Shown: piece after piece, positions 35,357 through 44,635 of the stretch
Numbering within the stretch: position 1 is the first letter of the stretch
Layout of the letters: the number at the start of each line of letters is the position of its first letter
Assembly (NCBI GenBank): GCA_937959275.1
Contig: CALGLU010000118.1
Location: 1 to 53,050, forward strand
Length of the DNA: 53,050 bases
Origin: an uncultured Saprospiraceae bacterium
GTDB taxonomy: Bacteria > Bacteroidota > Bacteroidia > Chitinophagales > Saprospiraceae
Direction of reading: 5' to 3'
The notes under the pieces: model-generated
What the model was told of the DNA's origin: nothing
Seen by the model: the letters and a program-made list of their open reading frames with translations, nothing else
The model's database searches: none
Program-made: the position numbers and the translations under genes

Positions 35357-36316
35357 ATGAAAAATTTATTAATCATATGTTTAGTTGGTGTAATGATGAT
35401 TCTCGTCTCATCTTGTGCAGATGAAGAGAAGCAGCCAATCATTACGTTCGACCAAGCAACGAAAGGTGCTTATGTCAGACTTTTAGATGAAACACCTAAA
35501 CTATTGGATTTAGCTAACTTAAGCACAGCGTCTTATTCTTATGATGTCGAATTTGTTGACATCGAGCAAGGTGCATTAGTGTCTGTTTACGAAATCTTTG
35601 TATCATTTGTTGATAACAATCCATCTAATGGCGATAACTCTCAAGGAAATACATTGCTTAGGTCAATTTCTGCTTCAGAATTTGGCTCATCAGAAAGAGG
35701 TTTTAAAAGTACCTCTCAAAGTGTAACCTTAACTGAATTGTTGTCTTTATTTAGCCTATCTGCTGATGATCTATTGGCTAATGATCAGTTTGTATTTGAT
35801 GGAAACATCATTCTACAAGATGGTTCTCTTTATGGAGCTGAAAATTCATCAGCTGCTGTCAATGGTTCAGCTTTTGCTGGTCACTTTGATTATACTTTGA
35901 AAGCAACATGCGTACTACCTGACAATTTATTTGTTGGTGACTATGTCATGACGTATGTTGACGAAGGTAACCTTGCTTTTGGAGAATCTCCATTGGGACC
36001 AGATGGACAAACTGTAACTTTAGCAGCTACTGGTGCGACAACTCGAAACTTTTCATTTTTGTATTTGCCAGTAGGTGGGTTTGGTAATCCTCCGACAACA
36101 TGGGATATGGAATGGATTTGTGATCAAGTCATTGCATCTGTTGGAGATACAGGCTTAGGTTGTGGTGGAACCATCACATTTGGACAGAGTCCAAGTACCT
36201 TTCCAGCTGATATCACTGATGATAGTGTCATCACTGTTGGTGCGCTAGAATGGGATGATGATGGTGGTTGTGGAATTGCTGCTCAAGATGTCGTTATTAC
36301 TTTGACAAAAATTTAA
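35357..36316 (+). CDS. outer membrane lipoprotein of unknown function, third gene of the SusCD operon
   Basis: I choose the ATG at 35357 (319 residues); a TTG two codons upstream is unlikely. The lipoprotein signal has the lipobox VSSC (Cys20 or so), followed by an acidic DEEKQ spacer. The rest is beta-rich with no family recognised. The C-terminal half has pairs of Cys (CVLPDN, CDQV, GLGCGGT, GGCG). Its place after SusD and before a strong terminator suggests a surface ligand-binding accessory analogous to SusE/SusF; that is an inference from position. Confidence 0.8.
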   Translation: MKNLLIICLVGVMMILVSSCADEEKQPIITFDQATKGAYVRLLDETPKLLDLANLSTASYSYDVEFVDIEQGALVSVYEIFVSFVDNNPSNGDNSQGNTLLRSISASEFGSSERGFKSTSQSVTLTELLSLFSLSADDLLANDQFVFDGNIILQDGSLYGAENSSAAVNGSAFAGHFDYTLKATCVLPDNLFVGDYVMTYVDEGNLAFGESPLGPDGQTVTLAATGATTRNFSFLYLPVGGFGNPPTTWDMEWICDQVIASVGDTGLGCGGTITFGQSPSTFPADITDDSVITVGALEWDDDGGCGIAAQDVVITLTKI

Positions 36317-36352
36317 TGGTTGTTTTTTAGCCGTTGAAAGACATAATAACTT

Positions 36353-36391
36353 AAAGAGGTTACTGAAGTATTTCAGTAACCTCTTTCTTTT
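36353..36391 (+). terminator. strong terminator of the SusCD operon
   Basis: A perfect 15-bp stem (AAAGAGGTTACTGAA with its complement) and a 4-nt loop at 36353-36386 is followed by CTTTTT. It lies 37 bp after the lipoprotein stop codon. Confidence 0.92.
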
Positions 36392-36403
36392 TATATTGAA
36401 CCT

Positions 36404-38332
36404 ATGTACAAGTGGGCATTACTTATTAATTTGATGCTGTCTTCAGCATTAGGCATTGCTCAGTTTAGCAATGTTACAATCGATGCTGGTATCAATCACC
36501 TTCATGTCCATCCGCAATTTATGGGTGGAGGTGCAGTTTTTTTTGATCTAGATGGAGATGGATGGGAGGATCTGTACTTAACTGGCGGAGTGTTAGATGA
36601 CAAACTCTACCTCAATGATACTCAGGGTGGTTTCATAGACATATCTGACAGGATACCATTTCAGCCTATGCAAACCACAAGTGGAGTCATTGCAGGAGAT
36701 GTCAATGCTGATGGATGTACTGATTTATTTCTAACCAATTTTGATAAGACTGCACCCAATTATTTAATGATGAATGATTGTCAAGGCGGATTTATCAATG
36801 AATCTAGATTGCGAGGTATTAATCATAATGGAGAAAGTATTGGAGGCTCATTTTTGGATTACGATCAAGATGGTGACTTAGATATTTATGTTGCAAATTA
36901 TATTGAGTCCTTTAATTTTATTCGAGACTCTATTACAAATGGAGTTATTGGATATGGCCATTTTTGTCAAGGTAATTTTTTGTATAAAAATGATGGATTG
37001 GGGAATTTTGAAGAAGTGGCACAAGCAGTCGGAGCGCAAGGATTAGGCTGCACATTGGCAACAGCTCCATTTATAACGGAAGATAGTCTATCAGCAATCT
37101 ATATTGCAAATGATTATGGAGCTTGGATTCATCCAAATGAACTTCTAGTATATGATGTTGGGCTAGACACATTTACTGATCAGGCTGAGGAATGGAACAT
37201 TGATGCTGGAATCTATGGAATGGGAATAGCCATTGGCGATGTTGGCAATGACCTAGATAATGATTTATATGTTAGTAATATTGGGGACAATGTACTCTAT
37301 GAAAATGAATTTGGACGATATTCTAATAACGCTGAGGTGTACGATGTAGAAAATACATTAGCATGGGGCCAACTCCAAGCAACGAGCTGGGGTACCTTTT
37401 TTTTAGATGTTGAAAATGATGGAGATCTGGATTTATTTGTAGCAAACGGCTTTGTACCATCCGCAAATTTTAATCCGACATCAGCAGTTGACGCAAATAA
37501 ATTATATATATGGACAAAAAGCGAAACCTTCGAAGATAAAACTGAAGCATTTCAGTTGGATTTTACGGGATTCAACAGAGGCTGTGTGTATGGTGATTAT
37601 GATAACGATGGAGACTTAGATATTCTGATTGCGACACTAGGTCCAGACGGCACAGAAGACCCAGATCTTAGATTTCAATTATATAGAAATGACATCAAAA
37701 CAGAGAATACGTTCTTGAAAATTAAACTAAAAGGTAATGACTTAAATGTTGATGCCTTTGGGGCTACAGCATTTGTATATCCACAGAATGGTACACCGAT
37801 GATGAGAACACTTTATTCAGGTGGAACACATGCTTCACAAAATTCTACCTTTCTGCATTTTGGCTTAGCTGGAGCAAGTGCAGTAGATTCCATTAAAATT
37901 GTTTGGCCAGATCATTCTATTGAGATTATACCAGATGTCCCTGTAGATAAAACTGTTTTGATCGAACAAAACACCCAAATGGCTGTGATCCTGGGCTGTA
38001 CAAATCCAAAGTCTTCATTTTATGAAGAGGAAGCACTATTCGATTCATTTTGTGAAGCGGATCTTAATACATCCTCTACTAATATAGAGATAGAAGGTAT
38101 CAACATGTGGTCTGATGGTACAAAGCTTAGAATTGAAACAGAGCTAGGATATGATTTACGACTTCAATTGACTAATAGTATAGGTGAAAGTCTCACTCCA
38201 GATATCTTAATTGATAGACAACAGACAACATACATCCATGATATGTCATCCTACCAGACAGGCATATACATAGCTCTTTTGAAATTCCAGAACAGTATTT
38301 ATTCTCAAAAGATATTTATTGGTGGACACTAA
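36404..38332 (+). CDS. FG-GAP/ASPIC-UnbV (CRTAC1-like) secreted protein with T9SS sorting domain
   Basis: This 642-residue protein has a signal peptide (about 1-20, ending GIAQ), then FG-GAP-type repeats (DLDGDGWED, DVNADGCTD, DYDQDGDLD, DVENDGDLD, DYDNDGDLD) at about 25-425. An ASPIC/UnbV domain (about 435-535) has DAFGATAFV, LYSGGTHASQNSTFLHFGL and VDSIKIVWPDHS. The last 75 residues, ending GIYIALLKFQNSIYSQKIFI, look like a type A T9SS sorting domain. The SusCD terminator separates it from that operon, and its own terminator overlaps the stop codon. Export to the surface is expected; the binding partner is unknown. Confidence 0.9.
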   Translation: MYKWALLINLMLSSALGIAQFSNVTIDAGINHLHVHPQFMGGGAVFFDLDGDGWEDLYLTGGVLDDKLYLNDTQGGFIDISDRIPFQPMQTTSGVIAGDVNADGCTDLFLTNFDKTAPNYLMMNDCQGGFINESRLRGINHNGESIGGSFLDYDQDGDLDIYVANYIESFNFIRDSITNGVIGYGHFCQGNFLYKNDGLGNFEEVAQAVGAQGLGCTLATAPFITEDSLSAIYIANDYGAWIHPNELLVYDVGLDTFTDQAEEWNIDAGIYGMGIAIGDVGNDLDNDLYVSNIGDNVLYENEFGRYSNNAEVYDVENTLAWGQLQATSWGTFFLDVENDGDLDLFVANGFVPSANFNPTSAVDANKLYIWTKSETFEDKTEAFQLDFTGFNRGCVYGDYDNDGDLDILIATLGPDGTEDPDLRFQLYRNDIKTENTFLKIKLKGNDLNVDAFGATAFVYPQNGTPMMRTLYSGGTHASQNSTFLHFGLAGASAVDSIKIVWPDHSIEIIPDVPVDKTVLIEQNTQMAVILGCTNPKSSFYEEEALFDSFCEADLNTSSTNIEIEGINMWSDGTKLRIETELGYDLRLQLTNSIGESLTPDILIDRQQTTYIHDMSSYQTGIYIALLKFQNSIYSQKIFIGGH

Positions 38333-38348
38333 TAGCTTAGCTATTTTT
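38331..38348 (+). terminator. short terminator overlapping the stop of the CRTAC1-like gene
   Basis: AATAGC-TTA-GCTATT forms a 6-bp stem with a 3-nt loop and a following T-run; it starts within the TAA stop codon. Confidence 0.55.
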
Positions 38349-38505
38349 CCGGTTCATTTTATTTGGCTGGGAATATCAAACCCCGGTTCCTTGCTTAGTC
38401 CTTATGTTAATAGGGGCAAAACTAAAAGCTAAATCACAACCATGCGCAGGTAGTTAATATGTTCACAACATTGAATATCTAAAACATATTACTTATTATT
38501 GCAAT

Positions 38506-39390
38506 ATGTATATTGATGGTTTTGTAGATTATTTGGAGTTTGAAAAGAGGTATTCCAACCATACGATTAGTTCGTACAAGAACGACTTAATGCAATTCCT
38601 TGCTTTTTTAGAATTGCAATATGAGACCAGTGAAGTACATAAGGCGAATCACCTACAAGTGAGATCTTGGATTGTACATATGGTACAAAACGATATTTCC
38701 AATAAAAGTATCAATCGAAAAATATCAACATTGAAGTCCTTTTATAAGTACCATATTAAAAAGGGAATCATTCAATTAGATCCGATGCAAAAAATTGTGT
38801 CGCCAAAAGTCAGTAAGCGATTACCTTCTTATGTCAGAGAAGAGCGGATAGATGCTTTGCTATCTAAGGAGAATTTCCCCGAAGACTTCCATGGATTAAG
38901 AGACTTACTCATACTGGAGATTTTTTATCAAACAGGCATACGTAGATCTGAGCTTATTTCTATCAAAGATCGGGATTTTGATCTATCATCTGGTACACTG
39001 AAAGTATTAGGGAAAGGAAATAAAGAACGTCTAATACCTATTCAGAAAACTCTATTTAATCTGATTAAGCAATATAAAGAAGAAAGAAATGATCATTTTG
39101 AATCAAATCAGTACGAAACATTACTCGTCACAGATAAGGGAGTTAAGCTTTATCCAAAGTACGTTTATAACAAAGTGACGTCATATTTAGCACTGATTAC
39201 AACAAATGATAAAAAAAGTCCACATATATTAAGGCACAGTTTTGCTACACACCTAGCAAATCGTGGTGCTGAACTGAATGCTATAAAGTCATTATTAGGC
39301 CACTCTAGTTTGGCTGCAACGCAGGTGTACACTCACAATACAATCGAAAAGTTGAAATCTACATACCGCTCAGCTCACCCCAAAGCGTAA
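38506..39390 (+). CDS. Xer-type tyrosine recombinase
   Basis: This 294-residue protein has an N-terminal SAM-like DNA-binding domain (1-90, with FVDYLEFEKRYSNHTISSYK) and a complete catalytic domain: R146 in QTGIRRSEL, the beta-hairpin Lys in GKGNKER, H240 and R243 in HILRHSFATHL, H266 in LLGHSS, and nucleophile Y275 in QVYTHN. Length and motifs fit XerC/XerD, which resolve chromosome dimers at dif; XerC versus XerD cannot be settled here. Its position before the tRNA-tuf cluster is usual for the phylum. A TTG-N20-TATTATTG promoter-like pair ends at 38501, which would make the message nearly leaderless. Confidence 0.93.
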   Translation: MYIDGFVDYLEFEKRYSNHTISSYKNDLMQFLAFLELQYETSEVHKANHLQVRSWIVHMVQNDISNKSINRKISTLKSFYKYHIKKGIIQLDPMQKIVSPKVSKRLPSYVREERIDALLSKENFPEDFHGLRDLLILEIFYQTGIRRSELISIKDRDFDLSSGTLKVLGKGNKERLIPIQKTLFNLIKQYKEERNDHFESNQYETLLVTDKGVKLYPKYVYNKVTSYLALITTNDKKSPHILRHSFATHLANRGAELNAIKSLLGHSSLAATQVYTHNTIEKLKSTYRSAHPKA

Positions 39391-39417
39391 ATTTCTTTTA
39401 AAAACTTTAAATAGGGG

Positions 39418-39448
39418 TTTTCTATTTGATTTAAATACCTTATTTTTG
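39418..39448 (+). promoter_or_regulatory. candidate promoter of the tRNA-tuf cluster
   Basis: TATTTTTG at 39441-39448 matches the -7 consensus TAnnTTTG exactly, with TTTT 19 bp upstream in the -33 position. The first tRNA starts at 39497. Confidence 0.55.
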
Positions 39449-39496
39449 CAATCTTTTGGGAAAAGTCCTGATGGAATTCAATTTTCATATTGAGTT

Positions 39497-39570
39497 GCCG
39501 ATGTAGCTCAGTTGGCCAGAGCAGCTGATTTGTAATCAGCGGGTCGGGGGTTCGAATCCCTCCATCGGCT
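39497..39570 (+). tRNA. tRNA-Thr (anticodon TGT)
   Basis: The acceptor arms GCCGATG and CATCGGC pair fully. The anticodon loop TTTGTAA (39529-39535) lies between GCTGA and TCAGC, giving anticodon TGT at 39531-39533. T-loop TTCGAAT is present. CCA is not encoded. Confidence 0.97.
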
Positions 39571-39604
39571 CAATGTTTTGAAGTGTAAAGAGGCTTATCC
39601 TAAC

Positions 39605-39687
39605 GGGGGTGCGCCGGAGTTGGAGAGCCGGGCCAGACTGTAAATCTGGTGTCTTTGACTGAATAGGTTCGAGTCCTATCACCCCCA
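39605..39687 (+). tRNA. tRNA-Tyr (anticodon GTA)
   Basis: The acceptor arms GGGGGTG and CACCCCC pair. The anticodon stem CCAGA/TCTGG encloses CTGTAAA, giving anticodon GTA at 39640-39642. The 83-nt length reflects the long variable arm of type II tRNAs, as expected for bacterial tRNA-Tyr. CCA is not encoded. Confidence 0.97.
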
Positions 39688-39712
39688 CTAGATGAGTCGG
39701 ACAAGTTTAATT

Positions 39713-39785
39713 GCGGGAGTAGCTCAGTTGGTAGAGCATCAGCCTTCCAAGCTGAGGGTCGCGGGTTCGAGTCTCGTCTCCCGCT
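39713..39785 (+). tRNA. tRNA-Gly (anticodon TCC)
   Basis: The acceptor arms GCGGGAG and CTCCCGC pair. The anticodon stem TCAGC/GCTGA encloses CTTCCAA, giving anticodon TCC at 39746-39748. T-loop TTCGAGT is present. CCA is not encoded. Confidence 0.97.
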
Positions 39786-39832
39786 CAATTACAGCTTGAA
39801 TTGAAAATTGTATTAGCCAACTCTATTCTAAA

Positions 39833-39904
<72 letters not shown>

Positions 39905-39963
39905 CAGAAGTCCATAAAAGAATGGATGAAAGTAAAAAGAGTCAAAAAAGACTGACCCCAACC

Positions 39964-40013
39964 AGGGTCGGGCCTGCCTGCCGGCAGGCAGGGGTTCAAT
40001 CCCTTCATTGGCT
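39964..40013 (+). pseudogene. partial copy of the tRNA-Thr(GGT) 3' end, interrupted by a palindrome
   Basis: The segment repeats the end of the tRNA at 39833-39904, from AGGGTCGG through the T-arm and acceptor strand (CCCTTCATTGGCTCA). A 20-bp palindrome splits it at the variable loop/T-stem border, and the T-loop has lost one base (TTCAAT rather than TTCAATT). No 5' half exists, so it cannot make a tRNA. Confidence 0.88.
39973..39992. repeat. 20-bp perfect GC-rich palindrome inside the tRNA fragment
   Basis: CCTGCCTGCCGGCAGGCAGG is fully self-complementary with no loop and is much richer in GC than its surroundings. Palindromes of this look occur as dispersed short repeats in some Bacteroidota genomes (recollection, not checked). 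No second copy was seen in this window. Confidence 0.85.
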
Positions 40014-40139
40014 CAACAAAGAAGTTCAAAAGAGAACTATCTCAGTCTCAACGAGAAATTCAGCGTAAATGAAATTTCTCCTTGAATTAGTAAACATAAT
40101 TTTTGTAAAATTTTATTTAACGAATTAAAAAATTTTTAA

Positions 40140-41336
40140 ATGGCCAAGGAAACGTTTAAACGTGACAAACCACACGTAAACATTGGTACGATCGGTCACG
40201 TGGATCACGGTAAGACGACATTAACTGCTGCTATTACTAGCGTACTTGCAGATGCAGGTTTATCTGAAAAGAAAGCCTATGATGATATTGATGGTGCTCC
40301 TGAAGAAAAAGAAAGAGGTATCACTATTAATACTGCACACGTAGAATACGAAACAGAAGCTCGTCATTACGCTCACGTTGATTGTCCTGGTCACGCAGAT
40401 TATGTTAAGAACATGGTAACGGGTGCCGCTCAGATGGATGGTGCAATATTAGTTGTTGCTGCCACTGATGGTCCAATGCCTCAAACAAGAGAGCACATCT
40501 TACTTTGCCGTCAGGTAGGAGTTCCAAAGATTGTTGTCTTTATGAATAAGGTTGACTTAGTTGATGATGAAGAAATGCTTGAGCTTGTAGAAATGGAAGT
40601 TAGAGAGCTTCTTGAGCAATATGAGTTTAATGGTGAATCAGCAAGTATCATTCAAGGTTCAGCTTTAAAAGCACTTGAAGGAGATCAAGGTGCAAAAGAT
40701 CAAATCATGGCTTTAATGAATGCTGTTGATACAGATATTCCAGAGCCAGTTAGAGATGTAGATAAAGATTTCCTGATGCCTATTGAGGATGTATTCTCAA
40801 TCACAGGTAGAGGAACAGTTGCAACGGGTAGAATCGAAAGAGGTGTCATTAATACAAGTGATCCAGTAGAAATCGTAGGAATGCAGGCTCCTGATGAGAA
40901 ACCTTTGACTTCAGTTGTTACAGGAGTTGAGATGTTTAGAAAGATATTAGAAAGAGGAGAAGCAGGTGATAATGCAGGTATTCTTTTAAGAGGAATCGAG
41001 AAGACTGATATTAAGAGAGGAATGGTAATCGTTAAGCCAGGATCTGTAACACCTCACTCTCACTTCAAATGTGAAACGTATGTGTTAGGAAAAGATGAAG
41101 GTGGACGACACACTCCATTCTTTAATGGATATAGACCTCAGTTTTACTTCAGAACAACAGATGTAACAGGAGATGTAACTCTAGCTGCAGGTGTTGAAAT
41201 GGTAATGCCAGGTGATAATGTCACATTAGAAGTAAAATTGATTAACCCAATTGCAATGGAAAAAGGGTTAAGATTTGCGATTAGAGAAGGAGGAAGAACG
41301 GTAGGTGCAGGTCAAGTGACCGAAATAATTGATTAA
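40140..41336 (+). CDS. tuf: translation elongation factor Tu
   Basis: This 398-residue GTPase delivers aminoacyl-tRNA to the ribosome. The P-loop GHVDHGKT is at 19-26, switch [14 protein letters not shown] near 81-92, and the guanine-specificity motif NKVD near 137-140. Domains II and III follow with [32 protein letters not shown] and [18 protein letters not shown]. The start has an A/T-rich upstream stretch (ATTTTTAA) and no Shine-Dalgarno motif, as is normal for the phylum. It lies between the four tRNA genes and tRNA-Trp. A hairpin (GAGAAATT/AATTTCTC) occurs upstream near 40059-40081. Confidence 0.99.
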   Translation: MAKETFKRDKPHVNIGTIGHVDHGKTTLTAAITSVLADAGLSEKKAYDDIDGAPEEKERGITINTAHVEYETEARHYAHVDCPGHADYVKNMVTGAAQMDGAILVVAATDGPMPQTREHILLCRQVGVPKIVVFMNKVDLVDDEEMLELVEMEVRELLEQYEFNGESASIIQGSALKALEGDQGAKDQIMALMNAVDTDIPEPVRDVDKDFLMPIEDVFSITGRGTVATGRIERGVINTSDPVEIVGMQAPDEKPLTSVVTGVEMFRKILERGEAGDNAGILLRGIEKTDIKRGMVIVKPGSVTPHSHFKCETYVLGKDEGGRHTPFFNGYRPQFYFRTTDVTGDVTLAAGVEMVMPGDNVTLEVKLINPIAMEKGLRFAIREGGRTVGAGQVTEIID

Positions 41337-41365
41337 AGTTTTCAATTTAGAATATAACGTTTAAA

Positions 41366-41396
41366 AATTAAGCACCTCGTGAAGGGGTGCTTAATT
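41366..41396 (+). terminator. hairpin after tuf
   Basis: AATTAAGCACC and GGTGCTTAATT form an 11-bp stem with a 9-nt loop, 30 bp beyond the tuf stop. The following bases (TGTCTT) are only partly T-rich, so it may be a weak terminator or a processing signal. Confidence 0.6.
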
Positions 41397-41463
41397 TGTC
41401 TTATGTAATTTCGTTTTAATAGACCTCATGAAAAATTGAATGAAGTTAAAATGACTTACAATT

Positions 41464-41536
41464 AGGGGAGTAGCTCAATTGGTAGAGCGACGGTCTCCAA
41501 AACCGTAGGCCGCGGGTTCGACTCCTGTCTCCCCTG
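41464..41536 (+). tRNA. tRNA-Trp (anticodon CCA)
   Basis: The acceptor arms AGGGGAG and CTCCCCT pair, with discriminator G. The anticodon stem ACGGT/ACCGT encloses CTCCAAA, giving anticodon CCA at 41497-41499. The position between tuf and secE is the usual one. CCA is not encoded at the 3' end. Confidence 0.97.
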
Positions 41537-41593
41537 CAAATTATATGTGTCATCAGGGGATCAAAGGATCACAAGCACTAAAAAATTTAAATT

Positions 41594-41782
41594 ATGGAAA
41601 GCATCGTATTATACATTAAAGAAAGCTACAATGAACTCGTTCATAAGGTGACATGGCCAACTTGGCCTGCACTGATTAGCAGTTCTAATCTTGTAATTGT
41701 TGCCTCCATTATTATCGCATTAACCATCTTCTTAATGGATGGTGTATTTAAACAGGTCTTGACAGCAATCTACAATCTATAA
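41594..41782 (+). CDS. secE: preprotein translocase subunit SecE
   Basis: This 62-residue single-span form is typical of bacteria outside Proteobacteria. An amphipathic N-terminal helix (YIKESYNELVHKVTWPTWPAL, with the conserved KVTWPT turn) precedes one membrane helix (about 33-52). It clamps SecY in the Sec translocon. nusG follows 10 bp downstream, the standard secE-nusG order. Confidence 0.96.
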   Translation: MESIVLYIKESYNELVHKVTWPTWPALISSSNLVIVASIIIALTIFLMDGVFKQVLTAIYNL

Positions 41783-41792
41783 TTCAGTACAC

Positions 41793-42341
41793 ATGAGTGA
41801 AATAGAAACTAAATGGTACTGTTTGAGGGTGATCAGCGGTAAAGAAAGAAAAATTAAGGAACGAATTGAGCTAGAGATAACGAGGAATAAGTGGGATGAA
41901 GTTGTAAAGCAGATTTTAGTGCCTTCTGAAAAAGTGTATAAAATTCGAAATGGTAAAAAGGTCATTTTGGATAAAAATATGATGCCTGGCTACATTTTGG
42001 TCGAAGCAGTAGCAGAGAATTTTTCCTCTGATATTGTTCAAGGAATTGCAGGCATGACGAATGTGATTCACTTCTTAGGGAAAACAAAGCCAATTGCGAT
42101 GAGACCTTCCGAAGCGAATAAGATGTTAGGAAAAGTCGATGAATCTCAAGATGTTGGTGAAGCACTTATAGAACCATTCATCTTGGGTGAAACTGTCAAG
42201 ATTATTGATGGTCCATTTAAAGACTTCGTTGGCGACATCAAAGAAGTCAATGAAGAAAAGAAGAAATTAAAAGTAATCGTAAAAATATTTGGTAGAGGGA
42301 CTGAAGTGGAGTTGAATTTTATGCAAGTTGAAAAACAGTAA
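41793..42341 (+). CDS. nusG: transcription termination/antitermination protein NusG
   Basis: This 182-residue protein has an NGN domain (8-115; [39 protein letters not shown]) and a KOW domain (about 128-180; [19 protein letters not shown]). It binds the RNA polymerase clamp encoded by rpoC and couples transcription to Rho or ribosomes. It lies 5 bp before rplK, in the secE-nusG-rplKAJL run. Confidence 0.97.
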   Translation: MSEIETKWYCLRVISGKERKIKERIELEITRNKWDEVVKQILVPSEKVYKIRNGKKVILDKNMMPGYILVEAVAENFSSDIVQGIAGMTNVIHFLGKTKPIAMRPSEANKMLGKVDESQDVGEALIEPFILGETVKIIDGPFKDFVGDIKEVNEEKKKLKVIVKIFGRGTEVELNFMQVEKQ

Positions 42342-42346
42342 ACATT

Positions 42347-42805
42347 ATGGCAAAGGAAGTAGATGGTTTTATAAAATTACAGGTTAAAGGCGGACAAGCT
42401 AATCCTGCTCCTCCTGTTGGACCTGCACTTGGTGCAAAAGGTGTCAACATTATGGAATTCTGCAAGCGATTTAATGCGAAAACTGCAGAAACGCCAGGTC
42501 AAGTTATACCTGTTGTCATTACAGTCTATAAAGATAAGTCATTCGATTTTGTCGTTAAGACTCCACCAGCTGCTGTTCAATTATTAGAAGCAGCTAAGCT
42601 GAAAAAAGGTTCACCTGAATCCAATAGAGATAAAGTTGGTTCTGTGACTTGGGATCAAGTACAAAAGATCGCTGAAAGTAAAATGGTCGACTTAAATGCA
42701 TTCAAAGTAGAATCTGCCATGAAAATGATAGCAGGTACTGCCAGAAGCATGGGAGTTACGATCAAAGGCACTGCTCCATGGGCAACTGCCGAAGCTGCAG
42801 AATAA
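42347..42805 (+). CDS. rplK: 50S ribosomal protein L11
   Basis: This 152-residue protein binds 23S rRNA at the GTPase-associated centre. The N-terminal domain with [20 protein letters not shown] and [12 protein letters not shown], and the C-terminal domain with [17 protein letters not shown], are both complete. It starts 5 bp after nusG. A 61-bp gap before rplA carries GAGG ... CCTC complementarity (near 42823-42852) that could fold in the mRNA. Confidence 0.98.
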   Translation: MAKEVDGFIKLQVKGGQANPAPPVGPALGAKGVNIMEFCKRFNAKTAETPGQVIPVVITVYKDKSFDFVVKTPPAAVQLLEAAKLKKGSPESNRDKVGSVTWDQVQKIAESKMVDLNAFKVESAMKMIAGTARSMGVTIKGTAPWATAEAAE

Positions 42806-42866
42806 GAAAATATAATTTTAACGAAGAGGGAGCTGAAAAGCGCTACCACCTCACAAATGAATACTA

Positions 42867-43559
42867 ATGGCAAAACTTACAAAGAAGCGGAAACTGGCTC
42901 AAGAAAAAGTCGATCCCACTAAACTTTACCCGCTTTCAGAAGCAATGAAGGTAGTCAAGGAGGTAAATACCACAAAATTTGATGCCTCAGTTGACCTTCA
43001 CATTAATTTGGGTGTCGATCCACGTAAAGCTGACCAAGCAATCCGTGGAACAGTGACATTACCTAACGGAACTGGTAAAACAAAGAAAGTCCTTGTGCTT
43101 TGTACTCCAGATAAAGAGACAGAAGCAAATGAAGCTGGTGCAGATTTCGTTGGCTTGGACGAATACATAAAGAAAATTCAAGACGGATGGACTGATGTTG
43201 ATGTTATCATCGCGAGTCCAAGTGTGATGGCTCAAGTAGGGAAAGTTGGTCGTATTCTAGGGCCACGTGGGTTGATGCCTAATCCTAAAACAGGAACGGT
43301 AACACCGAATATCGGGGCTGCCGTAGCAGATGTAAAGGGAGGTAAAATTGCATTTAGAGTTGATAAGTTTGGTATTATTCATTCTCCAATTGGTAGAGTG
43401 TCTTTTACAGCTGAAAAATTAGCAGAAAATGCACAAGAATTATTAGGCACAATAGTAAAGATGAAACCATCTTCTGCTAAAGGGATTTATATGCATTCTG
43501 TTACAGCTGCAAGTACAATGAGCCCTGGTGTTAAAATTGACCCAAAATCTATCAAATAA
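42867..43559 (+). CDS. rplA: 50S ribosomal protein L1
   Basis: This 230-residue protein forms the L1 stalk and in many bacteria represses its own operon. Motifs seen are [53 protein letters not shown] and [17 protein letters not shown]. Length is normal. rplJ follows 12 bp downstream. Confidence 0.98.
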   Translation: MAKLTKKRKLAQEKVDPTKLYPLSEAMKVVKEVNTTKFDASVDLHINLGVDPRKADQAIRGTVTLPNGTGKTKKVLVLCTPDKETEANEAGADFVGLDEYIKKIQDGWTDVDVIIASPSVMAQVGKVGRILGPRGLMPNPKTGTVTPNIGAAVADVKGGKIAFRVDKFGIIHSPIGRVSFTAEKLAENAQELLGTIVKMKPSSAKGIYMHSVTAASTMSPGVKIDPKSIK

Positions 43560-43571
43560 TAAGGCATAGCA

Positions 43572-44096
43572 ATGAACAAATCAGAAAAAACAACGGCTAT
43601 TGCCGAATTGAAAGATAAATTCGAAAACAACAAATTTTTCTACGTTACAGATTCTTCGACATTAACTGTTGAGGAAGTGAATAATCTCAGACGCAAGTGT
43701 TTTGAGAGCGATGTAGAAATGAAAGTTGTAAAAAATACAATAGCGATTAAAGCTCTTGAAGCATCGTCTGAAGCGTCTGCTTATACAGATTTGATGGATG
43801 CATTCAAAGGGCCAACGACGCTCTTATTCTCTGAACAGGCCAATATGCCTGCCAAAATTATTGCTGAATTCAGAAAAACTCATGAAAGGCCTTTGCTAAA
43901 AGCAGCTTTTATTGAAAGTGATGTTTATTCTGGTGATGATCAATTAGATGCATTGGCAGCATTAAAGTCGAAAGAGGATTTGATCGGAGATGTTGTCTTG
44001 TTACTACAGTCTCCTATCAAAAATGTACTTGGTGCATTACAGTCAGGCGGAAATACACTTTCTGGTTTACTGAAGGCATTGGAGCAGAGAGGGTAA
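43572..44096 (+). CDS. rplJ: 50S ribosomal protein L10
   Basis: This 174-residue protein is the base of the L7/L12 stalk. The N-terminal rRNA-binding domain (FYVTDSSTLTVEEVNNLRRKC, MKVVKNTIAIKALE) is followed by the C-terminal helix (SPIKNVLGALQSGGNTLSGLLKALEQ) that holds L7/L12 dimers. Only 12 bp separate it from rplA, so the classical L10 leader RNA upstream of rplJ is absent; any L10 feedback site must lie elsewhere (inference). A 74-bp gap precedes rplL. Confidence 0.97.
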   Translation: MNKSEKTTAIAELKDKFENNKFFYVTDSSTLTVEEVNNLRRKCFESDVEMKVVKNTIAIKALEASSEASAYTDLMDAFKGPTTLLFSEQANMPAKIIAEFRKTHERPLLKAAFIESDVYSGDDQLDALAALKSKEDLIGDVVLLLQSPIKNVLGALQSGGNTLSGLLKALEQRG

Positions 44097-44170
44097 TCGT
44101 TTATAATTAAGGCTTTCAAGTCCAACATATTTATATATTAAATTACAGTAATCATTAAAAACCATTTAAC

Positions 44171-44548
44171 ATGGCAGATTTAAAAGCGTTAGCAGACAGT
44201 TTAGTCGGGCTAACGGTAAAAGAAGTTAGCGAATTAGCTGACATATTAAAAGACGAGCACGGTATCGAACCTGCTGCTGCGGCTGTTGCAGTTGCTGCAG
44301 GACCAGCTGGTGGAGATGCAGGCGGAGCTGAAGAAAAGTCAGAATTTGATGTTATATTGAATTCAGCTGGAGCAGCAAAACTTGCAGTCGTAAAAGAGGT
44401 GAAAAATTTATTAGGAGTTGGTCTTAAAGAGGCTAAAGAACTAGTAGATGGCGCACCTGGACCCATCAAAGAGGGTGTACCGAAAGCGGATGCTGAATCA
44501 ATGAAGAGTGCCTTAGAGGCAGCTGGTGCAGATGTAGAATTGAAGTAA
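44171..44548 (+). CDS. rplL: 50S ribosomal protein L7/L12
   Basis: This 125-residue stalk protein recruits translation factors. The N-terminal dimerisation domain ([20 protein letters not shown]) and the Ala/Gly-rich hinge (about 37-58) precede the C-terminal domain ([36 protein letters not shown]-like). Length is typical. A 160-bp gap with a hairpin separates it from rpoB. Confidence 0.98.
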   Translation: MADLKALADSLVGLTVKEVSELADILKDEHGIEPAAAAVAVAAGPAGGDAGGAEEKSEFDVILNSAGAAKLAVVKEVKNLLGVGLKEAKELVDGAPGPIKEGVPKADAESMKSALEAAGADVELK

Positions 44549-44609
44549 TTCTTAATCTGTAACAACCTTCATTGGATAAATTCCGTTTATTATATAAATA
44601 TATGATCAA

Positions 44610-44635
44610 GGCTTAACCAGATTTCTGGTTAGGCC
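44610..44635 (+). terminator. attenuator-like hairpin between rplL and rpoB
   Basis: GGCTTAACCAGA and TCTGGTTAGGCC form a 12-bp stem with one G-U pair and a 2-nt loop. No T-tract follows, so partial termination or RNA processing is more likely than a full stop. The position matches the rplL-rpoB attenuator known from other bacteria. Confidence 0.5.

Noticed and set aside
39600-39788. 62-residue minus-strand ORF over tRNA-Tyr and tRNA-Gly
   Set aside because: It is the antisense translation of tRNA genes; the RRDSNPRPSAWKADALP type of peptide is a familiar false ORF of tRNA loci.
40059-40081. Riboswitch before tuf
   Set aside because: There is only a simple 8-bp hairpin; no conserved riboswitch core was recognised.
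44155-44565. 136-residue Ala/Ser-rich minus-strand ORF
   Set aside because: It is the antisense shadow of the Ala-rich rplL gene.
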